64,000 nucleotides of DNA from Pochonia chlamydosporia 170 (taxonomy: Eukaryota > Ascomycota > Sordariomycetes > Hypocreales > Clavicipitaceae). This document shows, piece after piece, positions 37,106-47,958 of the stretch (position 1 is the stretch's first letter; each line of letters starts with the position of its first letter). The stretch is from assembly GCF_001653235.2 (NCBI RefSeq), contig NC_035793.1:868001-932000 (forward strand), written 5' to 3'. Made by a program: the position numbers and the translations under genes. The notes below the pieces were generated by a model, which did no database searches, was not told the DNA's origin, and was given only the letters and a program-made list of their open reading frames with translations.

Positions 37106-39450
37106 TCACGTAACAAACGGAAAGTTATCCCACTGCGATATATCGAGGCTATCCCACCCTAGAAACACCTCCTGTCCAGGCTCCGCAGGAGTTCCATTGC
37201 CGTTCAGCCAGTTTCCGGCATCTTCAGATAATGTAGGGATCAATCCACCGGCAAAGGGAGTACGCCGACCCGGCTCGTCTCTGAGCTCATCCGAAGGCAA
37301 CTCCTTGGTGTCTTGAAGCGTGAATATTTTGGATACATATCTGCTTCTCCCAGTCGTGCCAGTATTTTGGCGCTGTTTGGAGATGGCGTTGGATAACAGA
37401 GTCAATATTTCATAGTAATGTGCCGCTTGTGGGCTCTGTGTGGCCAAGAAATTGAGGATGTCTCTGGCACCAGTGAATGCTGTTTCAATGTCGTACTCAA
37501 TCGACCGCTTGGCGAAAATCTCAAATCCCAGCACCAATCCAGCAGCAAATACTAAAGCTCTGATAACTCATTAGTGGTTGCAATAACGTGTGAGAATATG
37601 GTAGCGCTTACTTCATGATACACATGTTTCCGTACAAAATATCCACCGTTCGTGCATCAACGCATGTTTGAACCAGGTAAACAGCAGCATCCAAACATGC
37701 TGAAGCCAGTTGCGACTGAGCAATACCCGCACTTGCTGATGGGGCTGTGAGTGTTGATATGAGGATGGGCCTCGTGACGAGAGTAACTGCAAAGTAGTAC
37801 AAGCACGAAACATGGACGCTTCCAATGGCGCCCTTGGTATAATTCGAGCCAGATAAGGTCGCGGCCCTTGCAGGTGATCGGAGACAGCTAGGTAGATTTT
37901 GTGACCACGACTCAATTTCGTTTAGAAGGCTCTCGACGACGGATGTAGATATCTCCTTTCGGTCGTACAGTGTGTCAACGATACCGTTGAGAATGGACAC
38001 GATTTGATGAGAGGCAATAAGTCTAGCCATTTCGTCCGTCTTTTCTGTTTGAGATATATCTTCAAGTATGGAATTGATGTCGGAATTCAGTCCTGCCGTA
38101 GCTGCGGGTCGTCCCAATATGGAGTTGACAAGCATATCAACGATGCGCAAGCTGATCCAAATTCGGATTCTATTCATTGTTAGCCTTGATCCACCCACAA
38201 TGCAGGGTCCGGCGAGTCGCACCGTGTATTATCCTTTGGGTCATTCAAGTCTTGATATGACTCTCTGCTATGCAGACCAAGAGCTACTGCAGCCCGTGTG
38301 GCAATTCCCAGGTACATAAATGCGGCGTTCCTTCGCATTCCCCTAGTAGGTAAAATGCCATAAGCAAAAAGGACCGTACAACGTCAATATCGGGGTCTTC
38401 CAACATCCCGCTGAATGCATGGGTTTGAGCTTGTCGAAAGTAGCCTGGCGCAATGTCTCGGGCACTTGCAGCTGATTTGCATTGAGCCCCAATGGCTATA
38501 ACCATGCCCAACGCCGCTTGCTTTTGCGGGCTAGACGCCGAACCATCAGTCAGAGTAAAGCATTCCTCAATCTCAGTTGGTCCAAAGATGTCTATGAATC
38601 CCTCTGTCTAAGCGCACATTTCATCAGCTCGGCGTCGCAAACATACAACAACGTATCTGGGGATTCAACATACCACAGCGCGATAACATTGTGAGTATGT
38701 AATTTTGGTATCAATATCCAAGTCTGGGATAATAGACGCTGGTAAATTTCGGGTTGAGCTTGGAGACTCCTTCTCCAGCATGGTGTCACTCTTATCATTG
38801 TGCGAGAACTGTGATGGGCCAATCTGCTCAGCAACAATAGATCGCACAAGCTGCAAAAAAGACAATGACGCAGCACCCCCGATGTATACTAAAATTACAG
38901 TTAGCAATGCCTCGGCAAGCGTTCGTATCTTTGGAAAACCGTCTCAGAAATAATTACCTCTCTCGCCACGTAAGTTCAAGAGCATCCTAGAATGGGGATT
39001 CCCTGATACCGATGACGCATCCGATGCACGATGCTGTCGTCGACTTTGTGGGCTCTCAGGCGCACCGAGACTAGGCCGGGAATCCGATGGCGATGGGGGT
39101 CGAAAGGATGAGCTACGCAGCTCTTTCCCTCCTTCTTGGCCACTGAAATCAGTTGCAGAAACCGAAAAGGATTGAGTGCGTCCCGTTTCATGACTTAGTA
39201 TGTCACTGTGTAGTCCCAGACCAGTGGCATTTGGGCGTATGGTTTGTGTTCTGGGGCCAGAATCTTCAGAGACAGACTTGTTTCTGGAACCGCGTGGACG
39301 GAGTGTAATAACACATTGAGATCCAATGCCTCTGCGAAGACAATGAGAGCAAGGGGCCGTGCCGCTGCATTTCTTCTTGGTCTCACGACAGAAGTTGCAG
39401 GCCTCAGCGGCACGACGCCTCTCGCTGGGAAGAACTTTCGGGCGAGGCAT
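37106..39450 (-). CDS. Zn2Cys6 transcription factor, probable cluster regulator, with an apparent one-base frameshift
   Basis: Five exons: 39450-38958, 38888-38674, 38607-38223, 38169-37612 and 37559-37106. The N-terminus has C18-x2-C21-x6-C28-x5-C34-x2-C37-x8-C46, a binuclear zinc cluster, followed by a Ser/Pro-rich linker. The middle has fungal_trans (PF04082) marks: VYIGGAASLSFLQ, LLMAFYLLGEC, then NAAFMYLGIATRAAVALGLHS. Between FYLLGEC and RRNAAF, near 38325-38335, the frame shifts by one base; with one base restored the product would be about 701 residues. No intron of acceptable length repairs it. Sitting between the monooxygenase and the small membrane protein gene, it is the likely pathway activator, if functional. 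Confidence 0.8.
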
Positions 39451-40761
39451 GCTTTGCCGCAGGCCCAGATTGACGCGGGCTACATGTGCACCCTGCAGCT
39501 AACTGTGAAGCTCGTTACGCAATCTTGCTTGACAACAAGACGAAGTCTAGTAGGTTTTAACGTAAGAACTGGGGACCAAAGTATTCCGTCGGCCGCGAGC
39601 CCATGCTGACATATGCAGAGATTCCGATATCGACGGGGTCTGGAGCCAAGTGCCGACTGGGGAAAAGCGCGAGGCGAAGCAAACCATCTGGAGTTCCGAG
39701 CGGGGCCGATGGGAAACTCATGAACAGCCAGAGGATGAGATAACAAACTTTATCTCGTCAATGCTGGGCGAAGGGCTCTATCGAATGACTCGATTATGTT
39801 TGATCCTCTGGTTGAAGATATTTGATGTTTTATTCTGCGTGCGATGGATTCGGTAACCACATCAGAAAAAGCTTCTTCACACTTGGGTCGTAGTTGATCC
39901 TCTCTGGAAGAACACAGTGCAATTTGAGCGCATGTGCCCAGCGTCCCAGTCATGCAGCGCATGGACATTTGATGTAACAGCACATGCAGTTCTGCCGAGA
40001 AGTGGACAGGTCGTGTTGCACGGATTGCATCTTTGCCTTTAAATACAAATATTCTCTTGATAGATGCGGTTTTCTCCCTTTTTGCATGCATCATCAACTG
40101 AGTTGTGTTGTGCCAAGCTCAGAATCACGAACTTAGGATTTCGCAAACACAGTACTTCCGATGGACTCGACACTGTTGACCGGCTGCTCCTGGCTTTTCA
40201 AAACTTGGCCAGCTGGTCCCAACCATGTCAAGTCTGGTGGACTGTGCTTCCCCAAGCCAACATTAAAGTTGCCAATCCATGGACCCAAAACCACCAGTTG
40301 ATGGTCCCACGACTCACAATTGATATCCTACGATGCACCTAGCAGGGAGTGTTGGCGCACCACCCCAAACGATTGCGTCCGTTCTTCATGCCACGCCATG
40401 AGGCCGAGGGAATAAAAGTGAGGCGTCAAATGTAGACGTGTTAGTCTCTCACTTGGCCATCACCACCAAGCGCCCCCATTGGCTTCCGTCTTCCTCTGGA
40501 CGAGTCAAGTCTGGTGTCTCTCAACGCCAAGACACGCCTTCGTGAGAATATGATACGCAACCATGATAGAACAGGGGTGTCCGGTCAGCCGCACCACAGG
40601 GACCAGAACCTTAATCTCTCCCCCCTCAAGTCCCGGGAGTCAAAAATGAACTTCCTGTTCATCTGCAGAGCAAACATTTTGAAGCTGGCATCTATTCTGG
40701 CCTTTGAATACTCGATCTGGTAGCTTCTAGTGGGTCGGTCTACGATCTTGCTCTTATCGCA
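39451..40761. promoter_or_regulatory. Divergent promoter region with repeated 12-mer
   Basis: 1.3 kb between the divergently transcribed regulator and membrane protein genes. It contains GTCAAGTCTGGT twice, at 40227-40238 and 40504-40515. No supported gene; several short frames lack motifs. Confidence 0.4.
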
Positions 40762-41635
40762 ATGGCTGTGGGAGCTCAAACTCCTCACGGTCGGCCGGTG
40801 TTCATCGTGGAAATGCACCAAGGCGGCGAATCGAGCAATGTTCACGTTCAACCAGGCGTCAACCCTACGATCCCAAATCAGTCGTATGCACCATATCAAG
40901 CTACAACTCGAGATGAGCAATATTCCTTCGCGACCGGAACACCTGCACGAACTGAGAAGCCCCCGATAGAAGAGAAGAACCCCGTTGAGATGCGTTATGA
41001 CCAGCTCATGAATGGTCGGATTGGGAGATGGCTCTCCGCGGCTATCGCATTGGGCCTCGCGGCTGGCGTCATATCGAAACGGCCAGGAACCCTATTATAC
41101 ACGGCATGCATTATCAATATGGTCATTGTACGTTCTCGTCGATGCACAATTACATTTCCTACCAGCGACTAACCGAGAAGCGTCTGTAGGCCGGTATACA
41201 CTTATTCCCACTCGGTCCAGCAGCAAAACCTATTGCTGCGAATAATGTCCGTCCACCAACATGGTACCTCGTTGTACTGTCCATATCTACCCTCTCTTGG
41301 ATCGCCGGGATGTCCTTAATGTTTGCAGTCATCAGCGAAGACGACAAGTACGTCATATTCGATCCCAAGAAGCACGCTAGGCGAGGTGTAGGGACGTTGA
41401 TTGGGACTGGAACGGGCACACTTGCAATGTTGGAGAATATAACCATTGCGTGCGGATGCATGGGAGCCAGTGCTTTGTAAGTTCAACGCAAGCTGATAGC
41501 AACATCGGGACCATGCAGCCGGCAAAGCTAATTTAATCTTGCAGAATTTGCTGTTTATACCAGTGGTACATTGTGCGGCGCATTTTTACCGACAAGTTTG
41601 AAGAAGCGGATATTAGGAAGGCCTTCTCCGGATAG
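40762..41635 (+). CDS. Small multi-pass membrane protein of unknown function
   Basis: Three exons, 40762-41127, 41190-41476 and 41545-41635 (introns of 62 and 68 nt), give about 247 residues. The first 90 residues are hydrophilic and Pro/Gln/Thr-rich. Four hydrophobic segments follow: WLSAAIALGLAAGVI, a segment starting LLYTACIINMVIAGIHLF, one around WYLVVLSISTLSWIAGMSLMF, and a last one across LENITIACGCMGASALICCLY. A short basic/acidic tail ends the protein. I do not recognise the family. The codon pattern and clean introns support a real gene. The position inside the aromatic cluster may be incidental. Confidence 0.65.
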
Positions 41636-41994
41636 TGCAGTGTACTTCGCGATGTTCAAGATTGACTGCTGTAATGATATACCCGACGCTTAATTTTGTA
41701 TCGAATGGCCCCATTTAAATGCCTCGAACACACAGGGGAATTAAACACCCCTACGTAGTGACGATTAAAGGCTAATGCATAAACACCATGACAAAGGGGA
41801 CCCAATATCGCGGTTGCAGTCTGGCGTGGTGTGGGTCAATCTTGCGCCTCGGCGCATCGAATGCCCGAATGACAACATTTGAACTTCCCCTCTCGACGCC
41901 AGCAACTATAAGTGGTTGTTCTGGCACAAACATCATTGAAATCTCCCAAACGCATACGAATTTCAAAAAGCAAAGTCACAAACACTCTGTCAAA
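41636..41994. promoter_or_regulatory. Spacer and promoter of the cyclase-family gene
   Basis: 359 nt without a gene. A TATAAG at 41907-41912 lies 83 nt before the ATG at 41995 and could be the TATA box. Confidence 0.4.
41907..41912 (+). promoter_or_regulatory. Possible TATA box of the cyclase-family gene
   Basis: TATAAG 83 nt upstream of the ATG at 41995. Sequence-based inference. Confidence 0.3.
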
Positions 41995-43051
41995 ATGCCT
42001 TCGAGACCAGCATTCGATGAACTTCCTCTCCGAAAAGATGGCCCTCTTGGCAATGCGTGGGGTCTCTTCGGAGCTGACGACCAAAGCGGCATGCTCAACC
42101 TTCTTACACCCGAGACCACAGCCAACGCAGCTCGCGAAATTGTCGAGGGAGTGCGCATTTCCACCGACTGGGCCCTGGATAGTATGTCGACGCCGTGTTT
42201 TGGTCGCCCTGCGTTGCAGCACACTATCAAGCATAAGGCTCCCAGGACGGTGAACGACGACGAATTGGTGTTTAATACGCAGAGCAGTTCGCAGTGGGAT
42301 GGATTTAGACACTACGGTTATCAGAAGGAGAAGATTTATTTTAACGGGAAGTCGCAGGAAGATGTTATGAATACGCACGTCAATGGGATTCACGGTATGC
42401 CATTCCGCCGCGGCATCTACTAACAAGACCATGTAAGATTGACAAAACACAGTGTGGGTTGAAAACGGGGGCGTTGTAGGCCGTGGCGTTCTTCTCGACT
42501 ATGCAGCATGGGCAGATGCCAAAGGTATCGAAATCAACCCATTTGAGACGGTGTCGATCCCCGTATCTACGTTGAAAGAAGTTGCTGCCAGCCAAGGAAC
42601 GACCTTTAAAGAAGGTGACATTCTCTTCCTCCGCACTGGCTGGACAAGAGGGTATCAAAAGATGTCGAATGACGAGAAAGTTGCGCTGGCTGCTATGCTG
42701 CCCCCTCCGGCTATTGGTGTCGAATCGTCAGAAGAAACGCTCCGATGGCTCTGGGACAGTGGATTTGCTGCCGTTGCGGGGGATCATCCGTCAATGGAGG
42801 CGTGGCCATGCCAGAACCTGGACTTTCAACTTCATCAGTGGCTGTTGGCGGGCTGGGGGATGCCGATTGGGGAGTTGTTCGACTTGGAGCGGCTGAGTGA
42901 GGAGTGTGGGAAGAGGAAGAGATGGACATTCTTTTTCAGTAGTATGCCGTTAAAGGTGAGTGAATTTGCTGCTTTCTTGAGATCAAGCACTAATGTTTGG
43001 TAGGTTCCTGGTGGTGTTGCTAGTCCACCGAATGGGGTGGCTATTCTCTAA
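41995..43051 (+). CDS. Cyclase-family protein (PF04199, kynurenine formamidase-like fold)
   Basis: Three exons, 41995-42394, 42453-42955 and 43004-43051 (introns of 58 and 48 nt), give about 316 residues. Family marks are FDELPLRKDGPLGNAWGLFG, DDQSGMLNLLTPE, the SSSQWDGFRHYGYQ segment with the conserved Trp-Asp-Gly and His of the metal site, NGIHVWVENGGVVGRGVLLDY after the first junction, and GDHPSMEAWPC. The fold is shared by metal-dependent amidases, hydrolases and putative cyclases. Fungal members of this length are common in catabolic clusters, but their reactions are mostly unknown. The ATG at 41995 was chosen because MPSRPAFDELPL matches the usual beginning; longer in-frame starts exist upstream. 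It could act on a lactone or amide intermediate of the neighbouring aromatic pathway. Confidence 0.85.
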
Positions 43052-43168
43052 GGAGATATCACAGACGTGTAACAGCCATGTTTTATGACCAGCTATATTT
43101 AGTAGAAGTCTCTGTCAGATTAACATGAAGTTGTAAATACTATTCATCTTTTCACACTACAAGTATCA

Positions 43169-44206
43169 TCATGCAATTCCAGCATCCTTCTCCAGCTCCT
43201 CCCTACTCGGCGACCATTTATCCTGCAGCTCCTTGTCCACCGTCCTCTCAATAACCTTCTTCTCCCACCACTCACCCCAGCTGGTCAGGAAGATCCTGTC
43301 CCTATCCTCGGGAAAGTCGCTGCGCGACATTGCCGCGATGATGCTCTGTGCGCCCTCGGGTACAGACTTTGCATCCGGCAAATGGGCGGGAATTTCGATC
43401 CCCGAGCCACGTCCAAGACCTGTGTGAGGAATCAAGCCGGGCGAGACGGCGACAACATCACACTGGCCCTGGAGCTGGCGTCGCCACCAGTGCGCTCCGA
43501 GGAGTTGTACGAATTTGCTGGCGCGGTAGACTGGGAAGGGTTCTGCGCCAGAACCATTCGCGAGGGTTGCTTCGAGGGTAGCTGTTATTGTCAGCAAGTC
43601 AGATCTACGTGATATTGTTGCATGATTAGGGATATGAGACGTACCTGGATCGTCAATGTTGCGAACAGCACCGGAAGAAACGACAACAACCCGTGATTTA
43701 GATGCAACCAGTTTCTCACGAAGTAAATGCGTCAAATAATGTTGCGCTGAAACCACACTCAGAACTTTTATCATTTCAATCTCCGTAATAGAAGGACTCA
43801 CAAAAATGGTTGATAAGAGCAGCGTCGCACCATTTGCCATGAGTCCCTTTTTCCCCGCCCTTCAACATGCCGGCATTCAGCATCAGATAGTCAATCCTGT
43901 CGGTGCCAACCTTTTCTAGTGCCTGCTGGGCAAATGTCTGGACGGTCTTCAGGTCGGACAACTCAACGGGTAGAACGGTCACGGCATTAGCGGCCTTGTC
44001 GTACTGCAATTTGGCAATGGCATCATTGGTAGATTTGGTGTCGCGGGCGCCGAGGATGACTTTGTATGGAGTTGCTTGTTCCAAGAGTTGTTTGAGCACT
44101 TCGAGGCCCTGCTGATCTTAGTACATGTAGCAGATGATATGGTTTCAATACTTACAATGCCGGACGAAAAACCTGTGGCGACGATGGTTTTTGAAAGGGA
44201 AGTCAT
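43169..44206 (-). CDS. Short-chain dehydrogenase/reductase (SDR)
   Basis: Four exons, 44206-44156, 44108-43802, 43746-43645 and 43581-43169 (introns of 47, 55 and 63 nt), give about 290 residues. Cofactor motif TGFSSGIG spans the first junction; then come LNAGM (NNAG-like), the catalytic Ser in VVVVSSGAV and the active-site YRASK. The third intron (43582-43644, GTACGT..ACAG) is 63 nt with no in-frame stop, so an unspliced message would add 21 residues between Asp-Pro and Ala-Thr; the splice version fits the family better. It is an NAD(P)-dependent oxidoreductase of unknown substrate. It converges with the cyclase-family gene (117 nt apart), which suggests a shared role but does not prove it. 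Confidence 0.88.
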
Positions 44207-44861
44207 TGTGTTAGTGTTTGGATGAAAGTTGCTGTCACTTTTGTTCACGTTTGTGAGAGGACGGCAGCTTTATATTTTAGTTACGTGTCAGTCATGAGCA
44301 TTGTCTTGATGTCATGGAGCTAAACCTGGAGGTCCACCTTCGTGTCACCAGCAATGGCACCCGATCCTTTCTCCGCAGGTGCATATGTAACTAATTCAGC
44401 CGACCTTCCAGGCATTGGCTGAGGTAAATAAGAGTATTCTTTCGTACTAGACTTCTATTACGATACTACTAGCTCCGGGACATCGATCAGGGCATCTGCC
44501 CAGCTGGCGGGGATAACGGATTTAGGCTCGAATTTTAGTTCCCAGCTTAGAAGCTCAGCGTGGGGAAGGGACTGACTTATCCCGCAAGGAGAGGATGCTT
44601 ACCAATGTTTTTGGGTCTTGCGGAGAATTCGATGTGTAATCATGTAAGACATGCGGGCAATTATGGAGTAGGTACAGAGTAGAATTAGGCCTCAATGAAC
44701 GCGGCAGCTCCAATAAACTCCATACATGTATATTTTTTGGAGTGGCTGCAGTTGGAGCTTGATGCAAATGGAAGGTGATGTTGATGTTTCTTGTTGTCCA
44801 CACATGGCAAAGAAGAACACCAACAATGTATTTCCTACTTAATCCGTACTCAATCTCCGCC
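44207..44861. promoter_or_regulatory. Intergenic region
   Basis: 655 nt without a supported gene. It holds the SDR promoter, with a possible TATA box at 44268-44274 (minus strand), and the 3' flank of the kinase-like gene. Confidence 0.4.
44268..44274 (-). promoter_or_regulatory. Possible TATA box of the SDR gene
   Basis: TATAAAG on the minus strand, 62 nt before the ATG at 44206. Sequence-based inference. Confidence 0.35.
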
Positions 44862-45869
44862 TCAAACATCAAAATATTCAAACGCTCTGTTCAGCTGACT
44901 CCTTACCAACCATTCTGGACTATCATCATTCCCACTCATAATACCCTCCAGAGACGTCACTCCATTACAACGCGCCATTAATACACCCTTCCAAACAATC
45001 TCAGCGCCATATCCCGCCCGAACTGCTATCCGAGCCGCCATCTTCGCACCAACAGCGACCGTCAATCCAAAGGCTTCAAATGACGGACAGCCAATTTGTG
45101 CATCGCTCCAATCAATTATGCCCATAATATGGCCGGTAGAATCGAGAAAGATGTGCTCCCCTTTGAGGTCTGCGTGTGTAAGAACCTCGACTTTACTACC
45201 ATCAAGCGTAAGATGTGAGGGAGCTTTCAATCCATCTGGTGTAATGATACCCTCCAATTCCATCAATTGTTTTCTCGTTCGTAGCAAGTTCAGCGCCTTG
45301 GTCGCCTGGCTCACCAATTCTTCAAAATTTGCTTCCTCGCCTCTTCGAATGCCAATGCGTAAAACATCTTCAGCACTTACGCTCTTCATGGAAACCAGAA
45401 AGTCAACCAAGTCATCTTCTGTAACTCCTGTAATCGCATGCATGTTGGATTCCATAGACACCCCGCTTGCCTTGTGGTACAATGCGTACCTCCACCCGTG
45501 AGGTTGCCAGATCCCGAGATCAATGCACGACGGGACAACGGGGGCTATTTTCTCATTTTTTCTAATAAGATCGAGCAGCTTCTTTTCTCGTATCAACGGC
45601 TCCGTATTGCTCTGATCAACTGGGAGCCGGACAATGAGCGCGTCATTGATCGACCAGACGATATGTTCGCCGCCTTCGCTGCTACGGCGGAGATGGACTG
45701 GGTGAGGGATTTGAGGTAATGACTGGAAGAAAACCAAAGCTTCTGAATCCGAGACTGAGATTCTACTCATATTGAGCCATTCAATTTGAGCGATGTGTCG
45801 GTAAGGGCGATGGAGGGATTGGGATATCTCATGATTGAAAGGAATTGGATCAAGTTTAAACAAAAGCAT
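44862..45869 (-). CDS. Aminoglycoside phosphotransferase (APH)-family kinase-like protein
   Basis: Intronless, up to 335 residues. The protein-kinase-like fold of PF01636 is indicated by the N-lobe segment HIVWSINDALIVRLPV with REKKLLDLI, the catalytic loop THADLKGEHIFLD, and the metal-binding GIIDWSDAQIGCPSFE motif. Family members phosphorylate small molecules or are regulatory; fungal ones are numerous and rarely characterised, and the name does not imply antibiotic resistance. A second start at Met34 (about 45770) gives a protein that begins closer to the usual N-terminus, so the first 33 residues are uncertain. Confidence 0.85.
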   Translation of the reverse strand: MLLFKLDPIPFNHEISQSLHRPYRHIAQIEWLNMSRISVSDSEALVFFQSLPQIPHPVHLRRSSEGGEHIVWSINDALIVRLPVDQSNTEPLIREKKLLDLIRKNEKIAPVVPSCIDLGIWQPHGWRYALYHKASGVSMESNMHAITGVTEDDLVDFLVSMKSVSAEDVLRIGIRRGEEANFEELVSQATKALNLLRTRKQLMELEGIITPDGLKAPSHLTLDGSKVEVLTHADLKGEHIFLDSTGHIMGIIDWSDAQIGCPSFEAFGLTVAVGAKMAARIAVRAGYGAEIVWKGVLMARCNGVTSLEGIMSGNDDSPEWLVRSQLNRAFEYFDV

Positions 45870-46122
45870 TAACGTGCTGGCCGAGATGAGTCAAGCGGCA
45901 ACTGCTCGATCGGTATCCGTCATCTAGTTTCTCACTGCAACACATACGACCTCATAGCAAACACGACGATTTGTTGTTTACACTACTATTAAGGAACTCA
46001 ACATGCACTATTCATAATTTCCTTCATCATCTGCATCCCACGTAAATGTGTCTCATTCAAGTCATTCCGGCACAGCCTGACCACGATACATCACCACATT
46101 GCAACTCTAAGCGTACCTCAAC

Positions 46123-47958
46123 TCAAGGAAGAACCCATCGCATCTTCTCTGCAATCCGTTCCTGAGCCTCCAAAATCTTCCCATCGCCCCCATCCCCCCT
46201 CTTCTCAACCTTACCATCCTCCTTCCCAAAGTACGACCCGTCCATCTCACACGTAGCACCCTCAGGAGGCATACTCCCATCCCTCAGAAAGTTCCTCACA
46301 TGCTTCACAATACACAACGAAGGCATAGCCAGCGAACAATGTCCATACGCCTTCAACTCAACCAGCCTCGAGTCCACAAATGCCTCATTTGCCGTCCTTG
46401 CGGCAGTAAGCGAGCACACTGGGTCATATGTCGTGGACAAGATGAGCAGCGGATGCGTCGTCTTGACGCCCTTTTGCGGGATGTAGTTATGTGTCCGGGG
46501 AATAGCCCACTGCTGCTTTGCGCCGTATTGTCTGCTGAGGGTCGCGGCGAAAGACAAGTTTCTGTAGAAAGGTTGCATTTTGTCATTGTACGCCTGATGT
46601 CCTTGTGCCCAGTACTTGGCGCCGGATATGCCGTCGTTGAGGGTAATGATGTCTGTAGAATCGCCCTTGATCTTGGCAAAGGTTGAGAATGTGAATGCTA
46701 GAAGGGCATCTGTTGCATTGCCGTTGAGAAGATTGGCTAGGGTTTGGGCGAACTTGGGCCAGCCCTTTGGAGCGTATGTCGCGCGGAAGAAGCCATCTAT
46801 CAGGAAGTTGTTGGCATCGATGGTACCATACGTTGACGGATCTTTGTAGACTGAGATGGGCTCGTCATGTAATTGACTCGTGATTCCGGATATCTTTCCC
46901 TTCAGCTCGGCTGTGGTCTTCGCAAATGAGGCGAGGGGACAATCGCCACCTGCCTTGAGACATTCGTCAAAGAACCCATCTATCACTTTGAAGGTGTCGA
47001 CGAAATCCATTTCGAGAATATGCGCCTCATACCACTCGAACTGGTTCGCAACTCCGTCGATAATGACTCGTTTAGAACGTTCGGGAAACATGGTTGCATA
47101 TGTCTGTCCCAAGAGTGTTCCATACGAAAATCCCCAGTACACCATGTCCCGTTGCCCGAGAGCATCAAGGATGCTGTTCATGTCGGCAGCAGTTTGCGGC
47201 GTGTTGACATATTTTCCGTGCTCGCCCATGTTTTCAGCACATGCCTTGGCATAATTGGTGCTCCAGGCATGGCGTTTCCCGCTATCACGGACAACATCGT
47301 CATCGCGGTTATAATGGAACTTGGTTTTTGTCTCCTCATCCGGGTAGCATGACGCCAAAGGCGTGGATGAGTTGACACCTCGAGGATCGAAGCTCAGCAG
47401 GTGGAAGTTCTCTCCTACAATTGTGTTTAGCTCGCTGCCAAGCTCATAGAGGAAACCGAATCCACTGCCACCTGGGCCACCGGGGTTGAGAAGCACGTTT
47501 TGTGTTGCATTCTTGCCCCGTAGTCGAATCAATGGGATGTTGAAGGTCTTGTCACCCGAGTTTGTGGCATTGAATTGATCCATTGGCACATTTATGTCGC
47601 TGCACTCTACCTCATGATCATTAATCTCGCCACATGGTGACCATTTGATCTTTTCACCGGGATAACTGCGAAGGTTCAGCCCAGGAAGTGTAGCCCGGTG
47701 CTGTATCCTTGAGACGTAGTGCGACGTCGACGTGATCCATAGCAGGGCAGCGAATGACAGTGCAATAGCGTGCCATCGCTTCTTTCTCTTAACAGTAAGA
47801 GGTTGCGAGACATATGTCTGCTGAGGGAACAGCTTTCCATTCATGGCGCTGGGTGACTTGGAGCCTCTTGCTTGCGACGGAGGGTCGTTGGAAGGTGAAT
47901 CCTTTGGGCTGGACATGTTGACGACGCTGCCCAATCTACCATTTATGTTCTTGCGCAA
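46123..47958 (-). CDS. Membrane-anchored alpha/beta hydrolase, S33/TAP-type peptidase
   Basis: Single exon, 611 residues (a start at Met15 is also possible). A basic N-terminus with Ser/Pro-rich sequence precedes one hydrophobic segment (WHAIALSFAALLWITST, about residues 63-79), which suggests a type II membrane protein or signal anchor. The hydrolase domain shows GGPGGSGFGF (oxyanion region), the nucleophile WGFSYGTLLGQ, an Asp in LSTTYDPVCSL and His in YGHCSLAMPS, which matches proteins of the tripeptidyl aminopeptidase (TAP) type with the C-terminal TAP-like domain. It would remove short peptides from the N-terminus of peptides outside the cytosol. No link to the neighbouring clusters is evident. 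Confidence 0.9.
   Translation of the reverse strand: MRKNINGRLGSVVNMSSPKDSPSNDPPSQARGSKSPSAMNGKLFPQQTYVSQPLTVKRKKRWHAIALSFAALLWITSTSHYVSRIQHRATLPGLNLRSYPGEKIKWSPCGEINDHEVECSDINVPMDQFNATNSGDKTFNIPLIRLRGKNATQNVLLNPGGPGGSGFGFLYELGSELNTIVGENFHLLSFDPRGVNSSTPLASCYPDEETKTKFHYNRDDDVVRDSGKRHAWSTNYAKACAENMGEHGKYVNTPQTAADMNSILDALGQRDMVYWGFSYGTLLGQTYATMFPERSKRVIIDGVANQFEWYEAHILEMDFVDTFKVIDGFFDECLKAGGDCPLASFAKTTAELKGKISGITSQLHDEPISVYKDPSTYGTIDANNFLIDGFFRATYAPKGWPKFAQTLANLLNGNATDALLAFTFSTFAKIKGDSTDIITLNDGISGAKYWAQGHQAYNDKMQPFYRNLSFAATLSRQYGAKQQWAIPRTHNYIPQKGVKTTHPLLILSTTYDPVCSLTAARTANEAFVDSRLVELKAYGHCSLAMPSLCIVKHVRNFLRDGSMPPEGATCEMDGSYFGKEDGKVEKRGDGGDGKILEAQERIAEKMRWVLP

Noticed and set aside
38280..38420. 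A very short intron (about 32 nt) to repair the frame of the cluster regulator
   Set aside because: Too short for a fungal intron and it would delete the conserved LLMAFYLL segment.
45000..45300. Antibiotic-resistance gene
   Set aside because: The APH fold is widespread in fungi and by itself does not indicate aminoglycoside resistance.
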